A stretch of DNA of 24,754 bases, taken from the NCBI GenBank assembly GCA_964396965.1, contig CAYNGD010000023.1, positions 1-24,754 of the forward strand. The letters are read 5' to 3'. The position numbers and the translations under genes were made by a program. This DNA is from JABMRW01 sp964396965 (GTDB taxonomy: Bacteria; Chloroflexota; Dehalococcoidia; Dehalococcoidales; BS750m-G39). Numbering within the stretch: the first letter of the stretch is position 1; every line of letters begins with the position of its first letter. Below the pieces are notes generated by a model that worked only from the letters and a program-made list of their open reading frames with translations, ran no database searches and had not been told where the DNA came from. Below are positions 1-6,479 of the stretch, piece after piece.

Positions 1-1
1 G

Positions 2-55
2 CTGCTGGCAACCGTCACCCTGGTGATGTGCCCGCTGTTTATCGTTATCGGCTAG
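2..55 (+). CDS. C-terminal tail of a membrane protein (partial)
   Basis: The window opens inside an open frame that reads LLATVTLVMCPLFIVIG and stops at TAG 53-55. The 17 visible residues are almost all hydrophobic, as expected of the last transmembrane helix of an integral membrane protein such as a transporter. The start and the family lie outside the window, so no function can be given. The stop codon shares the four bases CTAG with the stop of argC on the other strand, so the two genes converge with no spacer. The reading is short and could be chance, but a strongly hydrophobic frame ending exactly at the argC stop makes a real gene end likely. Confidence 0.5.
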   Translation: MLATVTLVMCPLFIVIG

Positions 56-1068
56 GGGTAGACCGCCAGCGACTCAAGCCCGGTGGTCTCGGGCAGGCCG
101 AGCATGAGGTTCATGTTCTGTATTGCCTGTCCCGCGGCGCCTTTGACCAGGTTATCGATAGCGCTGATGACCACCAGCTTGCCCGTCCTCTGGTCGAGGG
201 TGGGGCAGACCAGGCAGATATTGCTGCCTAAAGTTTGCTTGGTGTGGGGCGGGCTGTCAGCCACCCGTACGAAGGGCTCGTCCTGGTAGAAGTCCCGGTA
301 GAGCTTTCTTATCGCCTCTATCCCCTTTTGGCCGGTCAGTGAAGCATAGCAGGTGGTAAGGATGCCGCGGGTCATCGGCACCAGATGGGGGACGAAGGTT
401 ACCGCCAGCGGCTGTTCCGAGGGCTCGAGTAATTTTAGCTCCTGGGTAATCTCGGGCAAATGGCGGTGTCCCTCTAAAGCGTAGGCGCTGACGTCTTCGT
501 TGGCCTCCGAGTAATGGGTGTTTAGGGTGAGGGTGCGCCCCGCCCCGGAGAGGCCCGATTTGCTGTCAATGACGATATCCGGTTTGATGAGTCCCGCCTT
601 CACCGCTGGCGCCAGCGCCAGGATGGCCCCGGTGGGGTAGCAGCCGGGGTTGGCCACCAGGTTGGCCGGGGCGATTTCGGCGCGGTGCAGCTCGGGCAGC
701 CCGTAGGCCGCCTTGGCCAGCAGCTTGGGGGCGGGGTGACTAAAGCCGTACCAGCGCTGGTATTCCGCGGCGTCTTTGAGGCGGAAGTCGGCGCTGATAT
801 CGACCACCCTGACCCCCCGCTCCAAGAGGGGGACGACCTCCCTGGTGCTCTCCTTGTGGGGCATGGCGGCGAAGGCCAGCTCCACGTCACCCAGCCTGTC
901 GCTGATGGTCAGCTTGATATCGGCCAGGTGGGGGAAGACCTCGCCCAGGCTCTGCCCGGCGGCGCTGCGCCCGGTGACCGAAGCCAGCTCTACCTCGGGG
1001 TGCTGGTGCAGCAGCCTGGCCAGCTCAGCGCCGGCGTATCCGGTAACGTTGATAATGCCTGCTTTCAT
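52..1068 (-). CDS. argC: N-acetyl-gamma-glutamyl-phosphate reductase
   Basis: This enzyme makes N-acetylglutamate semialdehyde from N-acetylglutamyl phosphate with NADPH, the third step of arginine synthesis, in the cytosol. The 338-residue length is normal for the family. Visible signatures are the N-terminal Rossmann glycine motif (NVTGYAGAEL, residues 8-17), the active-site cysteine in NPGCYPTG (Cys143), the loop SGLSGAGRT (about 171-179) and GHRHLPEI (200-207), which holds the conserved histidines. The ATG at 1066-1068 overlaps the stop of the upstream channel gene by four bases (ATGA), so translation of the two is probably coupled. No other arginine gene is in the window. The assignment is secure. 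Confidence 0.96.
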   Translation of the reverse strand: MKAGIINVTGYAGAELARLLHQHPEVELASVTGRSAAGQSLGEVFPHLADIKLTISDRLGDVELAFAAMPHKESTREVVPLLERGVRVVDISADFRLKDAAEYQRWYGFSHPAPKLLAKAAYGLPELHRAEIAPANLVANPGCYPTGAILALAPAVKAGLIKPDIVIDSKSGLSGAGRTLTLNTHYSEANEDVSAYALEGHRHLPEITQELKLLEPSEQPLAVTFVPHLVPMTRGILTTCYASLTGQKGIEAIRKLYRDFYQDEPFVRVADSPPHTKQTLGSNICLVCPTLDQRTGKLVVISAIDNLVKGAAGQAIQNMNLMLGLPETTGLESLAVYP

Positions 1069-2066
1069 TTTTTCTTTCCCTCGAATAAGCGTTGTAGGGC
1101 CGCCAGCCGCTCCTTGGTGCCGATGACAATCAGCCGGTCATCCTCCTCGATGACCTCTTCCCCTGGCGGGTTAGGTATCAGTTTACCGCTCTTTTTCCTC
1201 ATTGCCAAGACGGTGATGCCGTCCTGGCTCCTGGCCTGGGCTATCGTCCGGCCGACCAGGGGGGGGCCGCTGCTCACATCCAGGTTCTCCAGCTCCATCT
1301 CGCGGCCTCGGCCGTAGGTGACCGTGTCGATAAAATCGACCACCGCCGGGCGAAGGGCCAGCATGGCCATGCGGCGGCCGCCGATGGTGTGGGGGGAGAT
1401 AACCCGGTCGGCGCCGGCCCGGCGCAGCTTGCCTTCCGCTTCATGGCTGGAGCTGCGGGCTTCGATGAACAGGTCGGGGCGCCGCTCCCGGGCGGAGAGG
1501 GTGATAAAGGTATTATCGGCGTCGCTGCCCACCGCCGCCACCAGGCCGTGCGCCCGTTCGATGCCGGCTTCATTGAGCACCTCGTCGCTGGTGGCATCAC
1601 CGAAGATGAAGAGATGGCCCTCCTTCTCCGCCTTGGCGATGTGCTGCTCGTTATTGGCGATGACAACGAAGGACACCCCCTCCTCGCTGAAGGCCTGGGC
1701 TATCTCCTCGCCCACTCTCCCGTAGCCGCAGAGAATGAAGTGGTTCTTTAGCTTGGCAATCCTGTTTTTCATGCGTCGCCTCCCCATAGTGATACCGAAC
1801 TGCCCCTCCAGTATATACCCCATCAGGTTGGTCAGGATATAGAGCGCCCCACCCACCCCGAAGATAATCAGGACGATGGTGAAAATACGCCCGGCGTCGC
1901 TTAAGGGGTGGATCTCCCTGAAGCCCACCGTGGTGATGGTGGTTATGGTCATGTAAAGAGAGTCCAGGAACGACCATCCCTCGATGACCTCGTAGCCGAT
2001 AGTCCCGAGAGCGACGATGGCGACAAAGCCGCCGATGCTCCAGACCAGCCTTCTCAGTGAGCCCAT
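1065..2066 (-). CDS. Two-TM potassium channel with RCK (TrkA-N/TrkA-C) domains
   Basis: This is a membrane ion channel gated by a cytosolic ligand-sensing RCK domain, built like MthK/GsuK. TM1 is about residues 7-28, a pore helix with filter lies at 38-55, and TM2 is about 60-85. An RCK_N Rossmann domain follows from about 108 (FILCGYGRVGEEIA, nucleotide-binding glycines at 114-119), then RCK_C from about 245 to 333. The filter reads TTVGFREIHP: T-V-G-F is kept, but arginine (residue 50) replaces the second glycine of the classical TVGYG. The ATG at 2064-2066 has no clear Shine-Dalgarno sequence, though it is the first plausible start before TM1. The gene overlaps argC by four bases. Family assignment is firm; ion selectivity is not proven. 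Confidence 0.88.
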   Translation of the reverse strand: MGSLRRLVWSIGGFVAIVALGTIGYEVIEGWSFLDSLYMTITTITTVGFREIHPLSDAGRIFTIVLIIFGVGGALYILTNLMGYILEGQFGITMGRRRMKNRIAKLKNHFILCGYGRVGEEIAQAFSEEGVSFVVIANNEQHIAKAEKEGHLFIFGDATSDEVLNEAGIERAHGLVAAVGSDADNTFITLSARERRPDLFIEARSSSHEAEGKLRRAGADRVISPHTIGGRRMAMLALRPAVVDFIDTVTYGRGREMELENLDVSSGPPLVGRTIAQARSQDGITVLAMRKKSGKLIPNPPGEEVIEEDDRLIVIGTKERLAALQRLFEGKKK

Positions 2067-2076
2067 TATTTTAGCT

Positions 2077-2129
2077 AAAAGCCGTTAATTTAATATCTAT
2101 TTTAGCATATATTAGCCGCTAACGGTTTT
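2077..2129 (-). promoter_or_regulatory. Possible promoter region of the RCK channel gene
   Basis: On the minus strand TGCTAAAAT (TAAAAT at 2099-2104) looks like an extended -10 box about 30 bases before the ATG. I see no convincing -35. The box sits between the arms of an imperfect inverted repeat, CCGTTA at 2082-2087 and TAACGG at 2120-2125, with A/T bases continuing the pairing outward. The repeat could be an operator or could be chance in AT-rich DNA. Confidence 0.3.
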
Positions 2130-2154
2130 CCCGCTTTAACACTGGCCGGATTTC

Positions 2155-2183
2155 TTGCCAAAGCGGCCGGCATATGCTATTAT
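2155..2183 (+). promoter_or_regulatory. Sigma-70-type promoter of the citrate/homocitrate synthase gene
   Basis: TTGCCA (2155-2160) and TATTAT (2178-2183) are separated by exactly 17 bases. Each matches the consensus at five of six positions, and TG lies just before the -10 box (TGCTATTAT). Transcription would start near 2190, leaving about 28 untranslated bases before the ATG at 2218. The TTG that could begin a longer reading frame at 2155 is the -35 box, which argues against that start. Confidence 0.65.
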
Positions 2184-2217
2184 CAATCCTACCAGTTTAC
2201 CGGACCGAGGTGGGGAA

Positions 2218-3486
2218 ATGGCTAAGAAGGAACAGATACCCAAGATTTATTTTATCGATGTCACCAACCGTGACGGCGTGCAGACGGCCAAGCTTGGCCT
2301 TTCCAAGCTGGAAAAGACGATGATAAATGTCTACCTCAACGAGATGGGGGTCTTCCAGTCCGAGTTCGGCTTCCCTACTACCCGGCACGAGGCCCGCTAC
2401 CTGGAGGCTAATCTGGAGATGGCCGAGATGGGGGTACTTAAACCCATGCGGCTGGAGGGGTGGATAAGGGCTATCGTCGCCGATGTCAAGACGGCCTTCA
2501 AGTTTGTGCCCAATATCAAGCACCTTAACCTGTCTATTTCAACCTCGGAGCAGATGCTCAAGGGCAAGTTCCGGGGGAAGAAGAGCTGGGATGACATAAT
2601 CAAAGAGATGACTGACGCCGTTGACGCCGCCAAGGCGATGGGTGCCGAGAGCATCGGGGTCAATGCTGAGGATGCCTCCAGGACTGACCCGGGTTTTCTG
2701 GTCAAGTTCGGGCTGGCGGCCAAGGAGCACGGGGCGGCCAGGCTGCGCTACTGCGACACCCTGGGCTACGATAACCCCTTCACCATCTATGACACCGTGA
2801 AGATGCTGGCCGAGAACGTGATCATGCCGCTTGAGGTGCACTGCCACGGCGACCTGGGGATGGCGGTGGCCAACTCCCTGGCCGGGGCCAAGGGGGCCGT
2901 CGACGGCGGTCAGGATGCCTACATCAATACCACCATCAACGGCATCGGGGAGAGGGCCGGCAACGCCGACCTGCTGGCTTGCGTTCTGGCGGCGACCAAG
3001 TCCAAGGGCTTCGCCAAGAAGTACCAGCTGGGTAATCCCATAAAGTTGACCCATGCCGCCAAGATAGCCGAGTTCGCCAGCTACGCCTTTGACGTGCCCA
3101 TTCCGATAAACCAGCCCGGGGTGGGGGCCAACGCCTTCGCCCATGCCTCCGGCATTCACGCCGACGGGGTGCTCAAAGACCCGGAAAACTACGAACTTTA
3201 CAGCTACAAAGAGCTGGGGCGGGGTAAGCCGAAGTTCGTGGAGACAGGCCGGGAGATTATCTCCGGCCAGTACAGCGGTGTGTCCGGTTTCCGGCACCTG
3301 ATGGGTAAGATGAACGTGTCTTTTGCCTCCAGGGATGAGGCTAACGACGTCCTGGAGCTGGTGAGGTACGCTAATGTCCTGTCGCACAAGCCTCTGGTTG
3401 AGGACGAACTGCTCTTTATCGCCAAGTACCCCCTGATTGCCCAGAAGATTTTGACCCTTACCCCGCTGGTGCTGGAAACGATGTAA
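2218..3486 (+). CDS. DRE-TIM metallolyase, probable Re-type citrate synthase (homocitrate synthase family)
   Basis: This HMGL-like enzyme condenses an acyl-CoA with a 2-oxoacid using a divalent metal. The 422-residue protein opens with YFIDVTNRDGVQT (11-23), the family's metal and substrate motif. It carries the metal-binding VHCHGDLG (207-214) and NTTINGIGERAGNADL (237-252). The family includes 2-isopropylmalate, homocitrate and Re-citrate synthases. Its length and the divergent NRDGVQ motif fit the NifV-like branch that includes the Re-citrate synthases of Clostridium kluyveri and Dehalococcoides. No si-citrate synthase, nif or leu gene is nearby. Substrate is inferred from resemblance. The chosen ATG has GAGGTGGGG upstream and lies behind a strong promoter; a TTG start at 2155 falls inside the -35 box. 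A terminator follows, so the gene is probably transcribed alone. Confidence 0.75.
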   Translation: MAKKEQIPKIYFIDVTNRDGVQTAKLGLSKLEKTMINVYLNEMGVFQSEFGFPTTRHEARYLEANLEMAEMGVLKPMRLEGWIRAIVADVKTAFKFVPNIKHLNLSISTSEQMLKGKFRGKKSWDDIIKEMTDAVDAAKAMGAESIGVNAEDASRTDPGFLVKFGLAAKEHGAARLRYCDTLGYDNPFTIYDTVKMLAENVIMPLEVHCHGDLGMAVANSLAGAKGAVDGGQDAYINTTINGIGERAGNADLLACVLAATKSKGFAKKYQLGNPIKLTHAAKIAEFASYAFDVPIPINQPGVGANAFAHASGIHADGVLKDPENYELYSYKELGRGKPKFVETGREIISGQYSGVSGFRHLMGKMNVSFASRDEANDVLELVRYANVLSHKPLVEDELLFIAKYPLIAQKILTLTPLVLETM

Positions 3487-3502
3487 CCCGGTATCAACGC
3501 TT

Positions 3503-3533
3503 AAGGGGCTGTTGAAAAAAGGCAGCCCCTTTT
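3503..3533 (+). terminator. Rho-independent terminator after the citrate/homocitrate synthase gene
   Basis: AAGGGGCTG (3503-3511) pairs perfectly with CAGCCCCTT (3523-3531) around an 11-base loop, and TTTT spans the end of the stem (3530-3533). It begins 17 bases after the stop codon. The T run is short, so termination may be incomplete. A TTG at 3512 that could start trmO lies in the loop, which favours a start downstream. Confidence 0.65.
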
Positions 3534-3562
3534 GGCTGATAGACAAAGCGCAGGTCACTGAA

Positions 3563-4018
3563 ATGGCTGAGCCACCCCCCGTGATGAATCTGAAGGCCAT
3601 CGGTACCGTCAGGAACGAAGTCAGGCAGCTGCTCAGGCATGGCTGGAGCGAGGTCGTCTCCGATATCGTCATTGACCGCAATCTGACCGAAGCCCTGGAC
3701 GGCCTGGAGGAGTTTTCTCACCTCATCGTCCTTTACTGGATGCACCGGCTTACCCCGGGCCGGAAGCTGCCGCTCAAGGTCCACCCTATGGGTAAGGCGG
3801 AGCTGCCCCTGGTGGGCCGCCTGGCCACCCGCTCGCCCAGCCGCCCCAACCCGGTGGGGCAGGCTACCGTCCGGCTCCTGGAGCGGCGGGGTAACATCCT
3901 TAAGGTCAAAGGGCTGGACGCTGTTGACGGTACCCCGGTCATTGATATCAAGCCCTATATCCCCGGCTATGATTCCGCCGATGAGGCTAGAGCACCCCGA
4001 TGGACGACCAAGCACTAG
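3563..4018 (+). CDS. trmO: tRNA (t6A37) N6-methyltransferase TrmO (TsaA/YaeB family)
   Basis: TrmO transfers a methyl group from S-adenosylmethionine to N6-threonylcarbamoyladenosine at position 37 of threonine tRNA. The protein is one TsaA-like beta-barrel domain: LKAIGTVRNEV near the N-terminus (10-20), the signature RSPSRPNPVGQ (90-100) and LDAVDGTPVIDIKPY (118-132). The 151 residues match the minimal family length. ATG 3563 was chosen because the upstream TTG (3512) sits inside a terminator hairpin. ATG 3584, which would give MNLKAIG, is also possible, and neither has a strong ribosome site. The 3' end overlaps the glycosylase gene by 19 bases. Family assignment is strong; the exact start is not. 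Confidence 0.85.
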   Translation: MAEPPPVMNLKAIGTVRNEVRQLLRHGWSEVVSDIVIDRNLTEALDGLEEFSHLIVLYWMHRLTPGRKLPLKVHPMGKAELPLVGRLATRSPSRPNPVGQATVRLLERRGNILKVKGLDAVDGTPVIDIKPYIPGYDSADEARAPRWTTKH

Positions 4019-4680
4019 AGAGAACCTTAACCGATATCTACCGCCGCCTTCTCGACGGCTTCGGCCCCCAGCACTGGTGGCCGGCGGATGAGCCTTTCGA
4101 GGTAATCGTCGGGGCAATCCTCACCCAGTCCGCCGCCTGGGGCAACGTGGAGAAGGCCATCGCCAATCTTAAAGAGGCCGAAGCGCTATCGCCGGCCAGG
4201 CTGCGCCGTCTCCAGCTCCCCCGGCTGGCCAGGCTGGTCCGCCCCTGCGGTTACTACAACGCCAAGGCGCTTAAATTAAAGTCCCTCGCCTTCTGGCTGG
4301 GTAACCACTATAACGATGACCTTGACCGCTTGTTCGCCACCGCTACCGATTACCTGCGTCAGCAGCTGCTCTCCGTCCACGGCATCGGGCAGGAGACCGC
4401 CGATTCCATACTGCTTTACGCCGCGGGTAAGCCCGTCTTTGTCGTTGACGCCTACACCCGCCGCATCCTCGGCCGCATCGGCCAGGTCCCGGAGAAGGGT
4501 AGCTATGCCGGCTATCAGACTTTTTTTATGGAGCACCTGCCGCCCGATGCCGGCATATTCAACGAGTACCACGCCCTGCTGGTGCGCCTGGGCAAGGACT
4601 TCTGCCGCCGCCGCCCCCTCTGCCCTCAGTGCTACCTTAAAGATGTCTGTCAGTTCGCTGCGGCGAACTCCTCCCCGTAA
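4000..4680 (+). CDS. HhH-GPD DNA glycosylase with iron-sulfur loop (endonuclease III-related)
   Basis: This base-excision repair enzyme has the endonuclease III fold. The 226 residues include the N-terminal core ILTQSAAWGNVEKAI (40-54), the helix-hairpin-helix LLSVHGIGQETAD (123-135), the catalytic aspartate in FVVDAYTRRIL (Asp150) and a C-terminal cysteine cluster (202, 208, 211, 217) that should hold a [4Fe-4S] cluster. Glutamate 132 stands where endonuclease III has its Schiff-base lysine in the GxGxKTA motif. A monofunctional glycosylase, as in the MagIII-type branch, is therefore more likely than an AP lyase. The first cysteine gap is five residues rather than the six of E. coli Nth. The ATG overlaps trmO, implying coupled translation. 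The damaged base recognised cannot be read from the sequence. Confidence 0.85.
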   Translation: MDDQALERTLTDIYRRLLDGFGPQHWWPADEPFEVIVGAILTQSAAWGNVEKAIANLKEAEALSPARLRRLQLPRLARLVRPCGYYNAKALKLKSLAFWLGNHYNDDLDRLFATATDYLRQQLLSVHGIGQETADSILLYAAGKPVFVVDAYTRRILGRIGQVPEKGSYAGYQTFFMEHLPPDAGIFNEYHALLVRLGKDFCRRRPLCPQCYLKDVCQFAAANSSP

Positions 4681-4707
4681 CCCAGCCACTTTTAAAACGT
4701 TGTTTTC

Positions 4708-4921
4708 TTTCCCACCCACCCGCCCACAGAGGCTTTGCCTCTAAAACTCTCTTTACCCCATCCCCCAAGAGGGGAGATTGCCCCCCTTTACCTTCTCGCT
4801 TGATGGAGAGAAATGGCCGGTTTCCATTCTCCTGGGAATTGGGAGTATCGTCCCCACTAATTGGGGTGGGGATAGAGAGTCTAAGAGGGTGTAGCCCTTT
4901 TGGGCGGGAGGGTATGGGAAA
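4708..4921 (+). repeat. Intergenic structured repeat, copy A (214 bp)
   Basis: This occupies most of the 333-base gap between the glycosylase and crotonase genes. The left arm CCCACCCACCCGCCC (4711-4725) is the inverse of the right arm GGGCGGGAGGGTATGGG (4902-4918) apart from an extra TA in the right arm and one mismatch. Inside the left arm is hairpin AGAGGC-ttt-GCCTCT (4728-4742). Inside the right arm is AAGAGGG-tgtag-CCCTTTT. The core TTGGGGTGGGGATA (4861-4874) followed by AGAGTCTAAG recurs in two other spacers. I see no ORF or clear target-site duplication. The rest of the gap holds only the crotonase promoter. Confidence 0.75.
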
Positions 4922-4969
4922 TAAGAGAATTGTTTTAAACGGGGTGGGGCAGGAAGCCAGACAATAACC

Positions 4970-4998
4970 TTGACGGTAGGGTGGGCGTTGGTTAAGAT
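4970..4998 (+). promoter_or_regulatory. Sigma-70-type promoter of the crotonase-sirtuin operon
   Basis: TTGACG (4970-4975, five of six consensus bases) and TAAGAT (4993-4998, four of six) are 17 bases apart. Transcription would begin near 5005, just before GGGGGGA and the ATG at 5014. An in-frame ATG at 5002 would lie at or before the transcription start, so 5014 is the better start codon. Confidence 0.6.
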
Positions 4999-5013
4999 TT
5001 AATGGGGGGAACT

Positions 5014-5754
5014 ATGGCCTATTCCACCATTATTTACAGCGTTAAAGACCACGTCGCCACGATAACCCTCAACCGCCCTCAGGCCGGCAACCGCCTCAAC
5101 CTGGAGATGGCCCAGGAGCTTGATGATGCCTGCCGTATTATCAACCAGGACGACGATATTTACGTCGTCATCCTCACCGGGGCCGGGGGCAAGGCCTTCT
5201 GCCGGGGCAGCCAGCCGGAAAAATCGGCCTATAGATCGACGGCGGCCATCGCCGCCATCGAAAAGCCGGTTATCGCCGCCGTCAACGGCGACGCCCTGGG
5301 GCCGGGGCTGGAGCTTATTTTGAGCAGCGATATAAGGCTGGCCTCGGCTGAGGCCAGATTCGGCTTCCCCGAGGTGGCCAAGGGGCTTATCCCCAATGAC
5401 GGGGGCAGCCAGCGGCTGCCACGCATCGTGGGGCGGGGCAAGGCTCTAGAATTAATCCTCACCGCCGAGACCATCACCGCCCGAGAGGCCCTCGAAATCG
5501 GGCTGGTGAGCAAGCTAGTGCCCGCAAGAGAGCTATTACCCGAAGCCGAGACTTTAGCCAGAACCATCGCCGCCAAGGCACCGGTTGCCCTCAGGTTTAT
5601 CAAGGAGGCGGTGAATAAAGGGCTTGATTTGACCCTGGAGCAGGGGCTGCGCCTGGAGGCCGACCTCTATTTCCTGATCCACACCACCCAGGACAGGACG
5701 GAAGGGATTAAAGCCTTCCTGGAGAAGCGAAAGCCAGAGTTCGAGGGAAAATGA
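5014..5754 (+). CDS. Enoyl-CoA hydratase/isomerase (crotonase) family protein 1
   Basis: This crotonase-fold enzyme acts on acyl-CoA thioesters, probably adding water to a 2-enoyl-CoA. Of its 246 residues, ATITLNRPQAGNRL marks the N-terminal strand, KPVIAAVNGDALGPGLEL the CoA-binding and second oxyanion-hole region, and FGFPEVAKGLIPNDGGSQRL contains the first catalytic glutamate. A second glutamate follows in GKALELIL, so both catalytic acids of classical hydratases are present. The first oxyanion segment is unusual, AFCRGSQPE instead of the common AFCAGAD. The C-terminal helix (TEGIKAFLEKRKPEF) is complete. ATG 5014 has GGGGGGA five to eleven bases upstream. The stop overlaps the next gene by four bases. 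Substrate unknown. Confidence 0.88.
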   Translation: MAYSTIIYSVKDHVATITLNRPQAGNRLNLEMAQELDDACRIINQDDDIYVVILTGAGGKAFCRGSQPEKSAYRSTAAIAAIEKPVIAAVNGDALGPGLELILSSDIRLASAEARFGFPEVAKGLIPNDGGSQRLPRIVGRGKALELILTAETITAREALEIGLVSKLVPARELLPEAETLARTIAAKAPVALRFIKEAVNKGLDLTLEQGLRLEADLYFLIHTTQDRTEGIKAFLEKRKPEFEGK

Positions 5755-6467
5755 GCGATTTTGAGACGATAATCTACCAGAAGCAGGCTAACATCGCCTA
5801 TATCACCCTTAACCGCCCTCAGGCCTTAAACGCCTATAATCTCAAGATGAGGGACGAGCTTTACCAGGTTTTAAGCGCCGTCAAAGACGACACTGAGGTC
5901 AGGGTGGCTATATTCCGGGGGGCCGGGGAGAGGGCCTTCTGTGCCGGCGCCGACCTGACCGAGTTTCTCACCGCTCCCTCCCCTCTCATTGCCCGGCAGG
6001 CGAGATGGGAGAGGGATGTCTGGGGGCTTTTCTTAAGCATTACCCAGCCGCTTATCGCCGCCCTTCACGGCTACGTGCTCGGTTCGGGGATAGAGATTGC
6101 CCTCTGCTGTGACATCAGACTGGCCTCGGATGACGCCCAGTTTGGCCTGCCTGAGCCGCAGTTGGGGATAATTCCCGCCGCCGGCGGCAGCCAGACCCTG
6201 CCCAGAGTGGTGGGTAGGGCTAAAGCCCTGGAGATGCTGCTCTCCGGGCGCTGGCTCAAGGCGGATGAGGCTAAACGCTTCAAGCTGGTCAACCGGGTGG
6301 TGCCCCGTCAAGCGTTGTTTACCGAGGCCGAAAGGCTGGCCCAGAGAATCGCCGGCTTTGACCCCCTGGCGGTGGCCAGGGCCAAGCAGGCCATTATCAG
6401 GGGGCTTGACCTGAGCCTAGAGCAGGGGCTGGAGCTTGAGTCCCGGCTGGCTAGGTCGTTATATTAA
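5751..6467 (+). CDS. Enoyl-CoA hydratase/isomerase (crotonase) family protein 2
   Basis: This is a second crotonase-fold protein, 238 residues, related to its neighbour but clearly diverged. It has the standard oxyanion segment AFCAGADLTEF, the CoA-binding PLIAALHGYVLGSGIEIAL, and glutamates in FGLPEPQLG and AKALEMLL that match the two catalytic acids of enoyl-CoA hydratase. It ends at ESRLARSLY, about 15-20 residues before the usual C-terminal helix seen in the upstream paralogue. The protein is thus slightly truncated, or relies on partners for that helix, which normally contributes to trimer packing. The start ATG overlaps the preceding stop (ATGA). The pair may form a mixed oligomer or act in consecutive steps; that is inference. 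Confidence 0.87.
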   Translation: MSDFETIIYQKQANIAYITLNRPQALNAYNLKMRDELYQVLSAVKDDTEVRVAIFRGAGERAFCAGADLTEFLTAPSPLIARQARWERDVWGLFLSITQPLIAALHGYVLGSGIEIALCCDIRLASDDAQFGLPEPQLGIIPAAGGSQTLPRVVGRAKALEMLLSGRWLKADEAKRFKLVNRVVPRQALFTEAERLAQRIAGFDPLAVARAKQAIIRGLDLSLEQGLELESRLARSLY

Positions 6468-6479
6468 GATAGGGGAAAT

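Noticed and set aside
2155..2217. N-terminal extension of the citrate/homocitrate synthase from TTG 2155
   Set aside because: The TTG is part of a good -35 box, and the ATG at 2218 has a strong ribosome site and gives the expected family N-terminus.
3512..3562. N-terminal extension of TrmO from TTG 3512
   Set aside because: These codons lie in the loop and 3' arm of the terminator hairpin and precede any family similarity.
2539..3681. 380-codon minus-strand frame across the citrate/homocitrate synthase gene
   Set aside because: It is a mirror frame of a well-supported gene and reads through the terminator hairpin. The product has no family motif.
4922..4969. Possible target-site duplication TTGTTTT at 4700-4706 and 4930-4936 around repeat A
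   Set aside because: The right copy is not adjacent to the element end, the sequence is AT-rich and simple, and copies B and C have no matching direct repeats.
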